Of a stretch of 55,303 nucleotides of DNA, positions 33,613 to 40,368 are shown one piece after another. A program made the position numbers and the translations under genes. The first letter of the stretch is position 1, and every line of letters begins with the position of its first letter. The notes below the pieces were generated by a model that was given only the letters and a program-made list of their open reading frames with translations, searched no databases and had not been told where the DNA came from. Origin of the DNA: a virus; IMG/VR virus record IMGVR_UViG_3300049440_000066, positions 1 through 55,303 of that record. One strand, given 5' to 3'.

Positions 33613-34058
33613 TTAACCTCCAATTTGACTTGTGTGTTTTTATACGCCGCTCTCGACGTAGATACTACATCAACCGCGCCCGCTCCAATCCACCAATAAT
33701 TTGCCGTTTTTATGTAGGGATCGGGCCGATGCGTGTGCAGCCAATGATCCATTGTAATCAATGTCCACGAACTGCCGAGGTCGATCAGCAGAACTTTGTG
33801 GAAGTCGGGATGCCGACCATAGAGAAACGAGTTCGCCTCATTGCAGTTCGGGAGTCGCTGGCAGTTGGCCGTGGTCGTAGCGTCGGCGAAGTCGGCTCCA
33901 ATCTCGGCAAGCGCCATCAGGTTCCAGGCAGGATGCCGAAACGTCACAAAGTCGATGCCAGTCTGTTTCACTTCATGGCCGATATTCGAGAGCAGTTTCT
34001 TCGGGCCAGCCGAAGCGGGAAGGGCCGACAGCAAGACAAGCGCAAGGATTCGTTTCAT
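33609..34058 (-). CDS. Exported protein of unknown function
   Basis: A 149-residue protein with a signal peptide (MKRILALVLLSALPASA). The body has His, Trp and Tyr-rich stretches (TFRHPAWNLMALAEIGADFADATTT and HWLHTHRPDPYIKTANYWWIGAGAVDVVSTSRAAY) that may form two membrane-near helices. GAGAGGAAGAGG precedes the start. It pairs with the lipoprotein gene downstream and probably acts in the envelope. Confidence 0.62.
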   Translation of the reverse strand: MKRILALVLLSALPASAGPKKLLSNIGHEVKQTGIDFVTFRHPAWNLMALAEIGADFADATTTANCQRLPNCNEANSFLYGRHPDFHKVLLIDLGSSWTLITMDHWLHTHRPDPYIKTANYWWIGAGAVDVVSTSRAAYKNTQVKLEVK

Positions 34059-34092
34059 GGCTTTCCTCTTCCTCTCCGAGACTCACAAATTT

Positions 34093-34209
34093 TTAGGCCA
34101 GCGCGTCCGTAGAAGTCACTGGCCCATGATGATTGCCGCGCTGCATACGCTGCCCGAAGGTCGATAACGCGCTCGCCGCAGCTATGGCCCTTTCGACTAG
34201 GGCAACCAT
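34093..34209 (-). CDS. Possible 38-residue protein
   Basis: An open frame in an otherwise empty 156-base gap, from ATG 34209 to TAA 34093. The product begins MVALVERAIAAASALSTFGQRM. No ribosome site is seen before the start. Kept as a weak candidate. Confidence 0.3.
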   Translation of the reverse strand: MVALVERAIAAASALSTFGQRMQRGNHHGPVTSTDALA

Positions 34210-34214
34210 CAAGA

Positions 34215-34421
34215 TCAATCTCGTTTTACCTTCCCCGCCTTCCGCCTGACTCGCGGGCGCGGGCCGATCCGTCGCATAAATTCTTGACCAACAAAGAATC
34301 CAGCATCGACTCGAAAAGACGTTCCGTTGGGAGCGCGTTCATGTATCTTCGTAACGCATCGGCCTCCGCCAACAATCGGCCCGTATGAAACAGTTTGCCC
34401 GACCCGAAACTTGTCAGCCAT
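34215..34421 (-). CDS. Small basic beta protein
   Basis: A 68-residue protein (FRVGQTVSYGPIVGGGRCVTKIHERAPNGTSFRVD...), resembling small KOW/SH3-like phage proteins, with a basic tail (RPRVRRKAGKVKRD). ATG 34421 overlaps the previous stop by eight bases. Function unknown; RNA or DNA binding possible. Confidence 0.62.
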   Translation of the reverse strand: MADKFRVGQTVSYGPIVGGGRCVTKIHERAPNGTSFRVDAGFFVGQEFMRRIGPRPRVRRKAGKVKRD

Positions 34422-34887
34422 TCGTCTCCTCCGGCGCTCCGGCAGCGGCAGTTTCATTCATACGGATGATGTTATTGTGTTCCTCTCGCGTGATATATCG
34501 CTCGGCCACGGCTTCCGGTGCCAACCAGCCAGCTTGGATCAACTCATTTTGTGCTTCAGCTGCGATATGGGCGTCGTGCCTGTCGAGGTCCGGCTGGTCG
34601 GTGGGGATGGCAAGGATGTGCTTCGTCCATACGCGGGGATCAATTTCGTAGGAATCAGCGTTCTGATTAAATCCACAAGAGCAATACACCCATACTTTTC
34701 TCGTTGTATCGTTAATTGCGAGCATCGGCTGGTGCGCAGCCACCTGCCGCACAATCGCGGCCTGATTCAGCGCCAGTTCGTCGGTTAGAGCATCGATGGT
34801 GTCGAGAAAACGCCTGAACATACGTGGATCATTTGGAGGATTTAGCTTTCTAAGTTCGTCCAACCCTTCCTTCGACAATCGACTCAT
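34414..34887 (-). CDS. Unknown early protein
   Basis: A 157-residue protein. A helical N-terminus (EGLDELRKLNPPNDPRMFRRFLDTIDALTDEL) is followed by one CSC pair (VYCSCGFNQN) and a C-terminal charged helix. ATG 34887 overlaps the upstream stop. No family recognised. Confidence 0.65.
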   Translation of the reverse strand: MSRLSKEGLDELRKLNPPNDPRMFRRFLDTIDALTDELALNQAAIVRQVAAHQPMLAINDTTRKVWVYCSCGFNQNADSYEIDPRVWTKHILAIPTDQPDLDRHDAHIAAEAQNELIQAGWLAPEAVAERYITREEHNNIIRMNETAAAGAPEETNG

Positions 34888-35348
34888 CTCTTTTGCTTCC
34901 TTTCCGGCGTGGCGGCAGGCTCGCCCAGGGCGGCGAGGAGTTCGCGCACAGTTTTGATCCAATGACGTACCTTTTCTCGATGCTGATAAACAAACTCGCG
35001 CGTCCGATTACTTTTGTCCAACTCGACCTCGGCAGCCCACGCCAGATTGCCTGCTGCTTCTCGCAGTTCCCTCACCCGGTCGATCTGCGCTTGCAGGGCT
35101 GCTGTTTTCCTGTCGGCCTGTTCTTCATCCAACAACATCATGTCGATTTGTTCGGTATATCCAGTGATTTTTTGTTTTAGCTGCCCCTCCAACTCCTCAA
35201 TCCTGCGGTCCTTCGCGGCGAAGTCGGCTCGAAGAAGAGTTGCACATGATCGTAACTGCTGCCCGCGAATCGCGTTAGTCGTATGCAACGCTTTAGCGAT
35301 CTCATGCAATTCGTCGAGTAATAGTTCCGTGCGCGGTTTCTCGGTCAT
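34884..35348 (-). CDS. Coiled-coil early protein
   Basis: A 154-residue, almost fully helical protein with heptad-like stretches (KDRRIEELEGQLKQKITGYTEQIDMMLLDEEQADRKTAALQAQIDRVRELREAAGNL). Start ATG 35348 is preceded by GGAGACTGACGCC, a sequence repeated before the next upstream gene start (35580). Probably an oligomeric accessory protein. Confidence 0.65.
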   Translation of the reverse strand: MTEKPRTELLLDELHEIAKALHTTNAIRGQQLRSCATLLRADFAAKDRRIEELEGQLKQKITGYTEQIDMMLLDEEQADRKTAALQAQIDRVRELREAAGNLAWAAEVELDKSNRTREFVYQHREKVRHWIKTVRELLAALGEPAATPERKQKR

Positions 35349-35361
35349 GGCGTCAGTCTCC
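35345..35361 (-). repeat. Start-associated repeat GGAGACTGACGCCATGA, copy 1
   Basis: Seventeen bases around the start codon at 35348 that recur exactly at 35577-35593. They contain the ribosome site GGAG and the ATG. Exact repetition beyond the ribosome site suggests duplication or shared translational control. Confidence 0.7.
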
Positions 35362-35580
35362 CCGGCGAATGCGCCGCCATTTTCTTTCCATCAAAGTCCA
35401 ACTGCTTTCATAAGCATCCTCGACCGGCTTGCCGTTGTGAGATATTTTCCTGGCCAGGATTGATTCTTCTCCGACTGCTGTAATGCGAATCACCGTGGGG
35501 CCATAACCCTCATTCCCGACGAGCCGTGTCCCGGCCTTCCAGCCGTTCCGCTTGCATTTTTCGACCGTGCCGTCGTTCAT
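35353..35580 (-). CDS. Small early protein
   Basis: A 75-residue protein (GWKAGTRLVGNEGYGPTVIRITAVGEESILARKI...) with a beta-type, SH3-like pattern. ATG 35580 overlaps the VRR-NUC stop. A longer upstream frame is less likely, as the ribosome repeat sits at 35580. Function unknown. Confidence 0.62.
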   Translation of the reverse strand: MNDGTVEKCKRNGWKAGTRLVGNEGYGPTVIRITAVGEESILARKISHNGKPVEDAYESSWTLMERKWRRIRRGD

Positions 35581-35593
35581 GGCGTCAGTCTCC
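35577..35593 (-). repeat. Start-associated repeat GGAGACTGACGCCATGA, copy 2
   Basis: Exact second copy of the 17 bases at 35345-35361, again placed on a start codon (35580). Part of it also encodes the end of the VRR-NUC protein. Confidence 0.7.
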
Positions 35594-35960
35594 GAATTAC
35601 GTCTTCCAAAGAAAAGCACAAGAGATACACTCCCCCGGCCCGCGTGAACTCGACCTCAAATTCTTTCTGTACCTGGGATTGGAAACCATTGTCAGCTTTT
35701 ACTTCAATCCCGAAAATATTCCCCGCGATCACGGCAAAAATATCAGGTCCGCCCTTTGGACCGAACTTCACAAAACGGCGCTTCCCTTTATAGGTTCCGA
35801 CCATCGCGCCAGAATTTGACCTCCATGCAAAAATCCTCTTATGTTTCAGCCAATCCAAGATTTGTTTTTGGATGGCGTGTTCTGACAGATTTAGGCCTCC
35901 GGTTTTTCGCCTGTGCGGAACGCGTGGCCCAGGTGCAATTGGAAGGTTCGTAGTTCCCAT
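35577..35960 (-). CDS. VRR-NUC domain nuclease
   Basis: A 127-residue protein with the VRR-NUC core: [16 protein letters not shown] (Glu 27), [25 protein letters not shown] (G-x-P-D at 71-73), [11 protein letters not shown] (Glu 86, Lys 88) and SQVQKEF (Gln). These are the PD-(D/E)xK residues of Holliday-junction and flap nucleases. ATG 35960 has AAAGGA nine bases before. Its first ~40 codons overlap, in another frame, the end of the AP2/HNH gene (35839-36363). A repair or branch-resolving role with ERF is likely. Confidence 0.85.
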   Translation of the reverse strand: MGTTNLPIAPGPRVPHRRKTGGLNLSEHAIQKQILDWLKHKRIFAWRSNSGAMVGTYKGKRRFVKFGPKGGPDIFAVIAGNIFGIEVKADNGFQSQVQKEFEVEFTRAGGVYLLCFSLEDVIRRLTP

Positions 35961-36363
35961 CGTTGTCGATCCTTTCAATGGTCAATCCGTCAGGACATTT
36001 CCCCATATCTTTTAAGAAGTTTTCAAAATTTAGCCAGGAATTGCAGACGCGTATTCCTCTACCTCCATAATAGGGATAGGCTTGACTATTTGATTTGGTG
36101 CAACGCTCAACAAGATTTCGCCATGATGCATACGTTCTGGACGAACGACCTCCGACCGTATGGCCATGCTTAACGTGAATACCCTTTCTGTTGCATCCAC
36201 AGCTTTTTGTATTTCCACTTAGCAAACGGGCCGCCCGCACTATTGTTAGATTCCCGCAACTGCAAGAGCAAAGCCACATTGCACGCTTGCCTAATATCGG
36301 CCATCTTGGTGTCAGCTTGCCAATTGTTCTGTTTGTTAGGTCTTGTCTGTCCCCGAAGCGCAT
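35839..36363 (-). CDS. AP2/HNH-type homing endonuclease
   Basis: A 174-residue protein. The N-terminus has [26 protein letters not shown], a known phage HNH/AP2 opening. The middle has [30 protein letters not shown] and [22 protein letters not shown], the H-x-H/H-N-H-like core, then RSAQAKNRR, the AP2 end. ATG follows directly on the stop of the previous HNH gene. AT-rich composition and overlap with the VRR-NUC gene point to insertion of a mobile endonuclease. Confidence 0.82.
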   Translation of the reverse strand: MRFGDRQDLTNRTIGKLTPRWPILGKRAMWLCSCSCGNLTIVRAARLLSGNTKSCGCNRKGIHVKHGHTVGGRSSRTYASWRNLVERCTKSNSQAYPYYGGRGIRVCNSWLNFENFLKDMGKCPDGLTIERIDNDGNYEPSNCTWATRSAQAKNRRPKSVRTRHPKTNLGLAET

Positions 36364-36666
36364 TCATCCGACCTTCCCCGACATGACGTGGACGTGCTTC
36401 AGCCGATGAAACTCTGGGCAGACCCATCTGAGGTTGTGACGGCACCAACATCGGTCGTCAGTGCCTCCCCCCACGACATGATCCATATGTCCATTCCATC
36501 CGACAAGATGAGCAACTTCGCAACCGATGCACATGCCCCGGTCACGGTCGTAGATTTCCTGCCTTCGATTTCTAGCATCGTCTCCAAATAGGTATTCATG
36601 TCCGGCATTGGTCCAGTAGCTCCGCTTGTCGAGGAAGTGCGCCTCTTCGGTTTTGGTCCGATCCAC
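36364..36666 (-). CDS. HNH endonuclease
   Basis: A 100-residue protein with an HNH signature: RQEIYDRDRGMCIGCEVAHLVGW, MDHVVGGGTDDRCWCRHNLRWVCPEFHRLKH. The D-H metal site and the N and H of the motif are present. GTG 36666 follows closely on the preceding stop; longer frames from upstream ATGs are less likely. It could be a homing nuclease or a DNA-processing enzyme. Confidence 0.78.
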   Translation of the reverse strand: MDRTKTEEAHFLDKRSYWTNAGHEYLFGDDARNRRQEIYDRDRGMCIGCEVAHLVGWNGHMDHVVGGGTDDRCWCRHNLRWVCPEFHRLKHVHVMSGKVG

Positions 36667-36667
36667 G

Positions 36668-36955
36668 TTATGTGCTTTTCGGGTCAACGGGCTTCTCCGA
36701 CAATCGGGCATAGATCGCATCGAACTCGGGATTCGTTTGCAGCCATGCCTCTTCCTGCTGAAGAATCCTTATCTCCCGAGCCATTGTCTGCACTGTCAGT
36801 TCCAGTTGGCGCAGTTCCGTCTCCTTCCTCTGGCGTTCAGCCCTCATGCGCTCGACGAGATAGCGGCTTCGGACAGGCTCTTTCATCGCTTCGAGCTTCG
36901 ACGCTACTTCACCGACGATCGGCGGGGGCGCATTCTTTCTCTTGTCTCCGAACAT
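36668..36955 (-). CDS. Coiled-coil early protein
   Basis: A 95-residue helical protein (SRYLVERMRAERQRKETELRQLELTVQTMAREIRILQQEEAWL). ATG 36955 has GAGGA five bases before. Function unknown; oligomerisation likely. Confidence 0.62.
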   Translation of the reverse strand: MFGDKRKNAPPPIVGEVASKLEAMKEPVRSRYLVERMRAERQRKETELRQLELTVQTMAREIRILQQEEAWLQTNPEFDAIYARLSEKPVDPKST

Positions 36956-37262
36956 TCGATTCCTCACTTTCAATCTCCGGCGGATTCGATGCGTACAGGT
37001 CTTTATAGAAAATCCTCAACGAATAAATGGCTTCGAGATGGAGCCGAAATACGTGAGATTCGAGATACTTGCCACTGATTGTTTTAGCTGCCGCTTGGAA
37101 ATTTCTGTGGCTCTCATCCCCGCAAGTGAAGATTGAATGCATTGTTAAGCAGCGACCGCAAGATAGAAACTCAAAGGGAAATCTGCCGCTACGCCATCGC
37201 TCATACAATTCCGAATCATTGAGCTTATTCAGTTCTTCGAGAGAAATAAACTGGTCGGACAT
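36909..37262 (-). CDS. Unknown early protein with Cys/His centre
   Basis: A 117-residue protein. The middle (FEFLSCGRCLTMHSIFTCGDESH) may be a zinc site. The C-terminus is charged. ATG 37262 overlaps the preceding stop (TAATG). Its end overlaps the next gene by 47 bases. Confidence 0.62.
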   Translation of the reverse strand: MSDQFISLEELNKLNDSELYERWRSGRFPFEFLSCGRCLTMHSIFTCGDESHRNFQAAAKTISGKYLESHVFRLHLEAIYSLRIFYKDLYASNPPEIESEESNVRRQEKECAPADRR

Positions 37263-37516
37263 TAGAAATTCCTCCATTCCTCGTCGGTCATTTGCCGGAA
37301 ATGCTGCAACATGCACTCGTACAGGGCAGTGAACGCAGCGCAAGACTCGGATGAGTTCTTCTTTTCGAGCGTGTCAATGTCGGGAATCGCAATGCCTTTC
37401 TTAGCCGCCAGTTCCAGTTCAAACTCTTTCCAGCCCTGATATATCGAAAGCCCTATCGGACGGTAAAGAATGCGCCAGTCCGTAGCCTCAGGGGTCTTGG
37501 GAGTCGATTCGGTCAT
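37262..37516 (-). CDS. Unknown early protein
   Basis: An 84-residue acidic helical protein (IYQGWKEFELELAAKKGIAIPDIDTLEKKNSSESCAAFTALYECML). No family recognised. ATG 37516, with GGAGATTAACG before it. Confidence 0.62.
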   Translation of the reverse strand: MTESTPKTPEATDWRILYRPIGLSIYQGWKEFELELAAKKGIAIPDIDTLEKKNSSESCAAFTALYECMLQHFRQMTDEEWRNF

Positions 37517-37518
37517 CG

Positions 37519-37788
37519 TTAATCTCCAGAGTGGCCTTCCGTGTGGCGTTTGAAGGCAGAACTGGGGGCTTTACGAGGCTTCCCCAATGCCGCTAGACTC
37601 CGAAAACTAACCGATTTGATCGGAACATCCCAATACCAGGCTTGTCGACCACTCTTTCGATTCTGTAAACCGTACCTTTTCACCATCTTACGTGCCATCG
37701 AAGGCCAACTTGACACACAAATATGAGCCATTTGGTCGACCTGATCGAGCCGCACAATGACCTCGGCTTCTTCTTTTCGGCCATTCAT
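37519..37788 (-). CDS. Unknown basic early protein
   Basis: An 89-residue protein with basic central region (SMARKMVKRYGLQNRKSGRQAWYWDVPIKSVSFRSL) and a Lys/Arg/Ser-rich end. ATG 37788 overlaps the upstream stop (ATGA). DNA or RNA binding is possible. Confidence 0.6.
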   Translation of the reverse strand: MNGRKEEAEVIVRLDQVDQMAHICVSSWPSMARKMVKRYGLQNRKSGRQAWYWDVPIKSVSFRSLAALGKPRKAPSSAFKRHTEGHSGD

Positions 37789-37985
37789 GCTTTCTTTCCT
37801 TTCGGCTTCGGCTCGCAATTTTCGGCAATCCGGGCCTGCGCTCGTTTCACGTCCCCGGTTCGGCGAAGTAGAACGCGGATCACGAAGCTAACCGACACCA
37901 TGTCCCTTTCGGCAAGCCACTCCAGAGCATTCTTCAGGCTCGGCTCGACGGCCACATGAATGACTTCGCTCATTTGTTCAGGCAT
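37785..37985 (-). CDS. Ribbon-helix-helix protein
   Basis: A 66-residue protein with the RHH layout: strand VIHVAVE, then helix PSLKNALEWLAERDMV, then helix SVSFVIRVLLRRTG, then a basic tail (EPKPKGKKA). RHH dimers bind short DNA repeats as repressors or antitoxins. Start ATG 37985 coincides with the predicted transcription start of the promoter at 37992-38020, so the message may be leaderless; ATG 37973 is an alternative. Confidence 0.7.
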   Translation of the reverse strand: MPEQMSEVIHVAVEPSLKNALEWLAERDMVSVSFVIRVLLRRTGDVKRAQARIAENCEPKPKGKKA

Positions 37986-37991
37986 GATCGG

Positions 37992-38020
37992 CTTGTATCA
38001 CTTTCATCAAAAACTGTCAA
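37992..38020 (-). promoter_or_regulatory. Sigma70-like promoter for ribbon-helix-helix gene
   Basis: On the minus strand TTGACA (38020-38015) lies 17 bases from TACAAG (37997-37992). The -35 is perfect and the -10 fits four of six. Transcription would begin near 37985, at the ATG of the ribbon-helix-helix gene. Confidence 0.6.
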
Positions 38021-38235
38021 GACCTCTTTCCGAAATACAGCGTGCCGCACCTCGGGCAACTGGCCGGGAGAAATGCGGCAGTGAGGACTTTCGGGCACGT
38101 GGGATTCGGGCAATGGAAACGCTCTCCCTCAAAGAATGGTCCCGTGCTGCCCTCGCGCATTGCTGCATTTCTGTCCCGGCCTCGATCTTCGGCCCGCAAT
38201 GTCCACAGGAAGCCGCTTGTGTCCGAACGCTTCAT
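38017..38235 (-). CDS. Zinc-ribbon protein
   Basis: A 72-residue protein with C-terminal CPNPTCPKV ... CPRCGTLYFG, a zinc ribbon. ATG 38235 overlaps the stop of the membrane gene upstream. GTG 38241 is an alternative. One of many small zinc-ribbon proteins here. Confidence 0.62.
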   Translation of the reverse strand: MKRSDTSGFLWTLRAEDRGRDRNAAMREGSTGPFFEGERFHCPNPTCPKVLTAAFLPASCPRCGTLYFGKRS

Positions 38236-38360
38236 GGCCACACTCGATCAAGCCATCGCCAAATATGAATCACGATTGGTCCAGCTAGCCCAAAAAGAAA
38301 CAGCATTGACAGCATTACACCGAAAATCCCGAAAAAGCTGACTTTGTACTCTTCGCTCAT
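38232..38360 (-). CDS. 42-residue membrane protein
   Basis: ATG 38360 has GAGGA before it (AGCGAGGAACTAGTCG). The product contains one strong hydrophobic segment (FFGIFGVMLSMLFLFGLAGPIVIHI) and ends WRWLDRVWP. The stop overlaps the next ATG. Too short for ordinary gene calling but well supported by coupling and ribosome site. Confidence 0.6.
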   Translation of the reverse strand: MSEEYKVSFFGIFGVMLSMLFLFGLAGPIVIHIWRWLDRVWP

Positions 38361-38385
38361 CGACTAGTTCCTCGCTTCTGAAATC

Positions 38386-38691
38386 TCATGGCCGAGTATG
38401 CCTTTTGGCTCTTTCTCGAAGCACTTCAATCGGCTGCGCTGCCATTCTTTCATTGCTTCGAGTATTGTTGCATTTCTTACAAGCCGCTACTCGCCGACGT
38501 TCACCTGGATGCTTGCCCCTTGTCGGCTCCCATCGGTCATCCAAATGGTCGAGCGTTGCGCGATTGTCGGGATCAGAGACGTGCCGCAGTTCCGTGCGAA
38601 TCAGGATCATTTCGACCTTGCACCAATGACATAGGCCGCCTTGTCTGGTAAACAGACGGTCAATCTGTCCGGGATGTCCACTACGTGTCAT
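38386..38691 (-). CDS. HNH endonuclease
   Basis: A 101-residue protein: FTRQGGLCHWCKVEM, ATLDHLDDRWEPTRG and RRVAACKKCNNTRSNERM give the two zinc CxxC pairs and D-H...N...N of an HNH core. ATG 38691 has GGAG with spacer CGAGTCG, identical to the spacer before the 38890 start. Homing or DNA-processing role. Confidence 0.8.
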   Translation of the reverse strand: MTRSGHPGQIDRLFTRQGGLCHWCKVEMILIRTELRHVSDPDNRATLDHLDDRWEPTRGKHPGERRRVAACKKCNNTRSNERMAAQPIEVLRERAKRHTRP

Positions 38692-38716
38692 CGACTCGCT
38701 CCTGTATCCGAACGCT

Positions 38717-38890
38717 TCATGGCCGGGGCCAGTTCCGAAGTTCGGCAATCAGCTCTGGCCTTAGAATCTCATCGAGTTTCTGGGCAATGCTCAGGAATTG
38801 CATCTCGACGCTCCATGCCACCGTTAATCTGGCGGCTGCGAATGCCATATCCCTTGCTTCGGTGATTATTTTCAGTTCTTCGGCATTCAT
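38717..38890 (-). CDS. Small helical early protein
   Basis: A 57-residue helical protein (NAEELKIITEARDMAFAAARLTVAWSVEMQFLSIAQKLDEIL). ATG 38890 follows GGAGCGAGTCG and the repeat GTGACGCACTGA. Function unknown. Confidence 0.6.
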   Translation of the reverse strand: MNAEELKIITEARDMAFAAARLTVAWSVEMQFLSIAQKLDEILRPELIAELRNWPRP

Positions 38891-38901
38891 CGACTCGCTC
38901 C

Positions 38902-38913
38902 TCAGTGCGTCAC
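38902..38913 (-). repeat. GTGACGCACTGA start-associated repeat, site D
   Basis: Twelve-base core shared exactly with 39302-39313, 39709-39720 and 40086-40097, embedded here in a longer match (CAAGGCCCGGTGACGCACTG) with 40086. It lies 11 bases before the ATG at 38890. Confidence 0.75.
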
Positions 38914-38958
38914 CGGGCCTTGCCATCGACGCAAGAGAACTGCGTCAAATTGGTCGCT

Positions 38959-39282
38959 TCACATCCTTACTTTCGGCGCCATGTGCAGCAATTTTCCGAG
39001 CAATTGCCAAGATAGCTTGAAATTGCCAACGTCATTAGCCTCGATGACCCCACTAACTAAAGTACGAATGTGCTCACTGTCGGAATCGGAGATCGCATAC
39101 CAGTCTATCTTTGGATTGGCCTTCAGAATCGCATCTCTAAGCTGTTGTTCATTTGGAAAGTCATAACTCATCCCGACTTCGTGGCACAATGCCCCGCCAA
39201 CGCAATAATCATCGTAAGCCGCCCTGCTAGCGCAAGCTGGATGTGGATATTTCTTTTTTAGCTTTGTTACCGATACGCTCAT
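38959..39282 (-). CDS. Unknown early protein
   Basis: A 107-residue protein (YPHPACASRAAYDDYCVGGALCHEVGMSYDFPNEQQLRDAI...). It has a Cys-containing N-terminal third and a helical rest. GGAGGAAAGAG precedes ATG 39282, after repeat site C. No family recognised. Confidence 0.65.
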   Translation of the reverse strand: MSVSVTKLKKKYPHPACASRAAYDDYCVGGALCHEVGMSYDFPNEQQLRDAILKANPKIDWYAISDSDSEHIRTLVSGVIEANDVGNFKLSWQLLGKLLHMAPKVRM

Positions 39283-39301
39283 TGCTCTTTCCTCCGAACG
39301 C

Positions 39302-39313
39302 TCAGTGCGTCAC
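39302..39313 (-). repeat. GTGACGCACTGA start-associated repeat, site C
   Basis: Exact core copy, here overlapping the stop codon of the ADP-ribosyltransferase-like gene (TGA within GGTGACG) and preceding the ATG at 39282 by 19 bases. Confidence 0.75.
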
Positions 39314-39690
39314 CTGCCAAAATCCGGCAATCCAAACACGGCTAGTATTCTTCGGCGACGAGCAGGAAGTACTCGGCGCTCGCGGATAATCCTAGCTTTA
39401 CTTGCTTGGAAACTCATGGTTGGATCATCGCAATCAGGATCAGGTTCTATCTCTCCGATTACTTCCACCTCGTAAACGCTAACTGTCCGATGAGGAGCCA
39501 TTGACGCAAACATCTCAGCAGCAGCGAAAAGCGAACTCAGATAGACCTTATCCGTCCGATGTGGATTTGGTCGAGCTTTCGATCCCATGCTTTTTATCGA
39601 ATCGGAGCAGGAATAGACTTTCGTCTCCTCTGGTGGAAGGATAAAACCGCACGCACTCAACCCTGCTGGACCTCCATGAAATAGTTTCAC
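39310..39690 (-). CDS. Arr-like ADP-ribosyltransferase
   Basis: A 126-residue protein, the usual length of Arr (rifampin ADP-ribosyltransferase). It shows the Arr order: KLFHGG (His 5), DKVYLSSLFAAAEMFA (Tyr 50), and SVYEVEVIGEIEPDPDCDDPTMSFQASKARIIRERRV (acidic residues 84/86), matching the H-Y-D/E NAD-binding triad. Arr modifies rifampicin; phage ADP-ribosyltransferases often modify host RNA polymerase or translation factors. GTG 39690 after GGAGGAGCG. The target is unknown and the family call is from pattern only. Confidence 0.7.
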   Translation of the reverse strand: MKLFHGGPAGLSACGFILPPEETKVYSCSDSIKSMGSKARPNPHRTDKVYLSSLFAAAEMFASMAPHRTVSVYEVEVIGEIEPDPDCDDPTMSFQASKARIIRERRVLPARRRRILAVFGLPDFGR

Positions 39691-39708
39691 TAATCCGCTC
39701 CTCCAGTT

Positions 39709-39720
39709 TCAGTGCGTCAC
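39709..39720 (-). repeat. GTGACGCACTGA start-associated repeat, site B
   Basis: Exact core copy, 18 bases before the GTG at 39690, flanked by CAAGGGCCG on its 5' side as at sites A and D. Confidence 0.75.
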
Positions 39721-39738
39721 CGGCCCTTGCCCTACAGG

Positions 39739-40071
39739 TTACGTTCCCCATCCGACGCCGAGACCATCATCGGCCTGTTCTTGCTCTCGAAGCCATTTCT
39801 TGCATTCCTTTTCGTCGAACCGCTCGATTAATCGAATCAAGTTTTCCCGCGTTCCCGGTCCATTGGTGCAAATCAGGATGTCGTAATCCGCAGCATATTT
39901 GTGACAGGCAAGCGTAAAACTGACCTCGGCTGTCGTCAGGACTTCTGCTTCGATAGTGAGTCCCGCCTTCCGAATCTTTGCTAGTTTCGCACGCAATGAA
40001 TCAGGCACATCGACCGAGACTTCGCGTTGTCGGCCATCCGGCAACAGATATTGGGTGAGATGGATTTCCAT
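39739..40071 (-). CDS. Unknown early protein
   Basis: A 110-residue protein: an N-terminal beta hairpin (IHLTQYLLPDGRQREVSVDVPDSL), a helix, then a segment with HKYAADYDILICTNGPGTRENLIRLIERF and an acidic tail. AAAGGACC precedes ATG 40071. Function unknown. Confidence 0.65.
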   Translation of the reverse strand: MEIHLTQYLLPDGRQREVSVDVPDSLRAKLAKIRKAGLTIEAEVLTTAEVSFTLACHKYAADYDILICTNGPGTRENLIRLIERFDEKECKKWLREQEQADDGLGVGWGT

Positions 40072-40085
40072 TTTGGTCCTTTCGC

Positions 40086-40097
40086 TCAGTGCGTCAC
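40086..40097 (-). repeat. GTGACGCACTGA start-associated repeat, site A
   Basis: Exact core copy that also encodes the last residues (VTH) and stop of the 40086-40367 gene, 14 bases before the ATG at 40071. Confidence 0.75.
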
Positions 40098-40367
40098 CGG
40101 GCCTTGGCCTGCACGGAGTTCCTTCCGAAGTTCGTCATCTCTTTGCCCGCTTCGGCCCTGGTGCACCGGGAATAGCCCTTGATACCCGCAAAGGATCGAC
40201 TGCTCAAGCACGTCTGCCGGATGGTCGCCTGTTGCCCGGTAAATCTCCAGCAACTTCTTGACCGCCAGCTTTCGGGCATAGTCGGTGAGCGGCTTCCGCA
40301 TCTTCTTGCGCGACTCTTCCCATCCGTTCCAGATTTCTTTGTCGATCCATTTCGGCAATTCGATCAT
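40086..40367 (-). CDS. Replication-initiator C-terminal-like protein
   Basis: A 93-residue protein: LPKWIDKEIWNGWEESRKKMRKPLTDYARKLAVKKLLEIYRATGDHPADVLEQSILCGYQGLFPV. This W-x-E-R-K ... L-x-Q-S-I-x-x-G-x-x-G-L-F-P pattern is found at the C-terminus of phage replication (O-like) proteins and as separate small proteins. It may recruit host helicase. No DNA-binding domain is attached here. Confidence 0.65.
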   Translation of the reverse strand: MIELPKWIDKEIWNGWEESRKKMRKPLTDYARKLAVKKLLEIYRATGDHPADVLEQSILCGYQGLFPVHQGRSGQRDDELRKELRAGQGPVTH

Positions 40368-40368
40368 T

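Noticed and set aside
36170-36367. 65-residue frame starting in an ATGA overlap after the HNH gene
   Set aside because: It lies inside the AP2/HNH gene, whose motifs are clear in the other frame.
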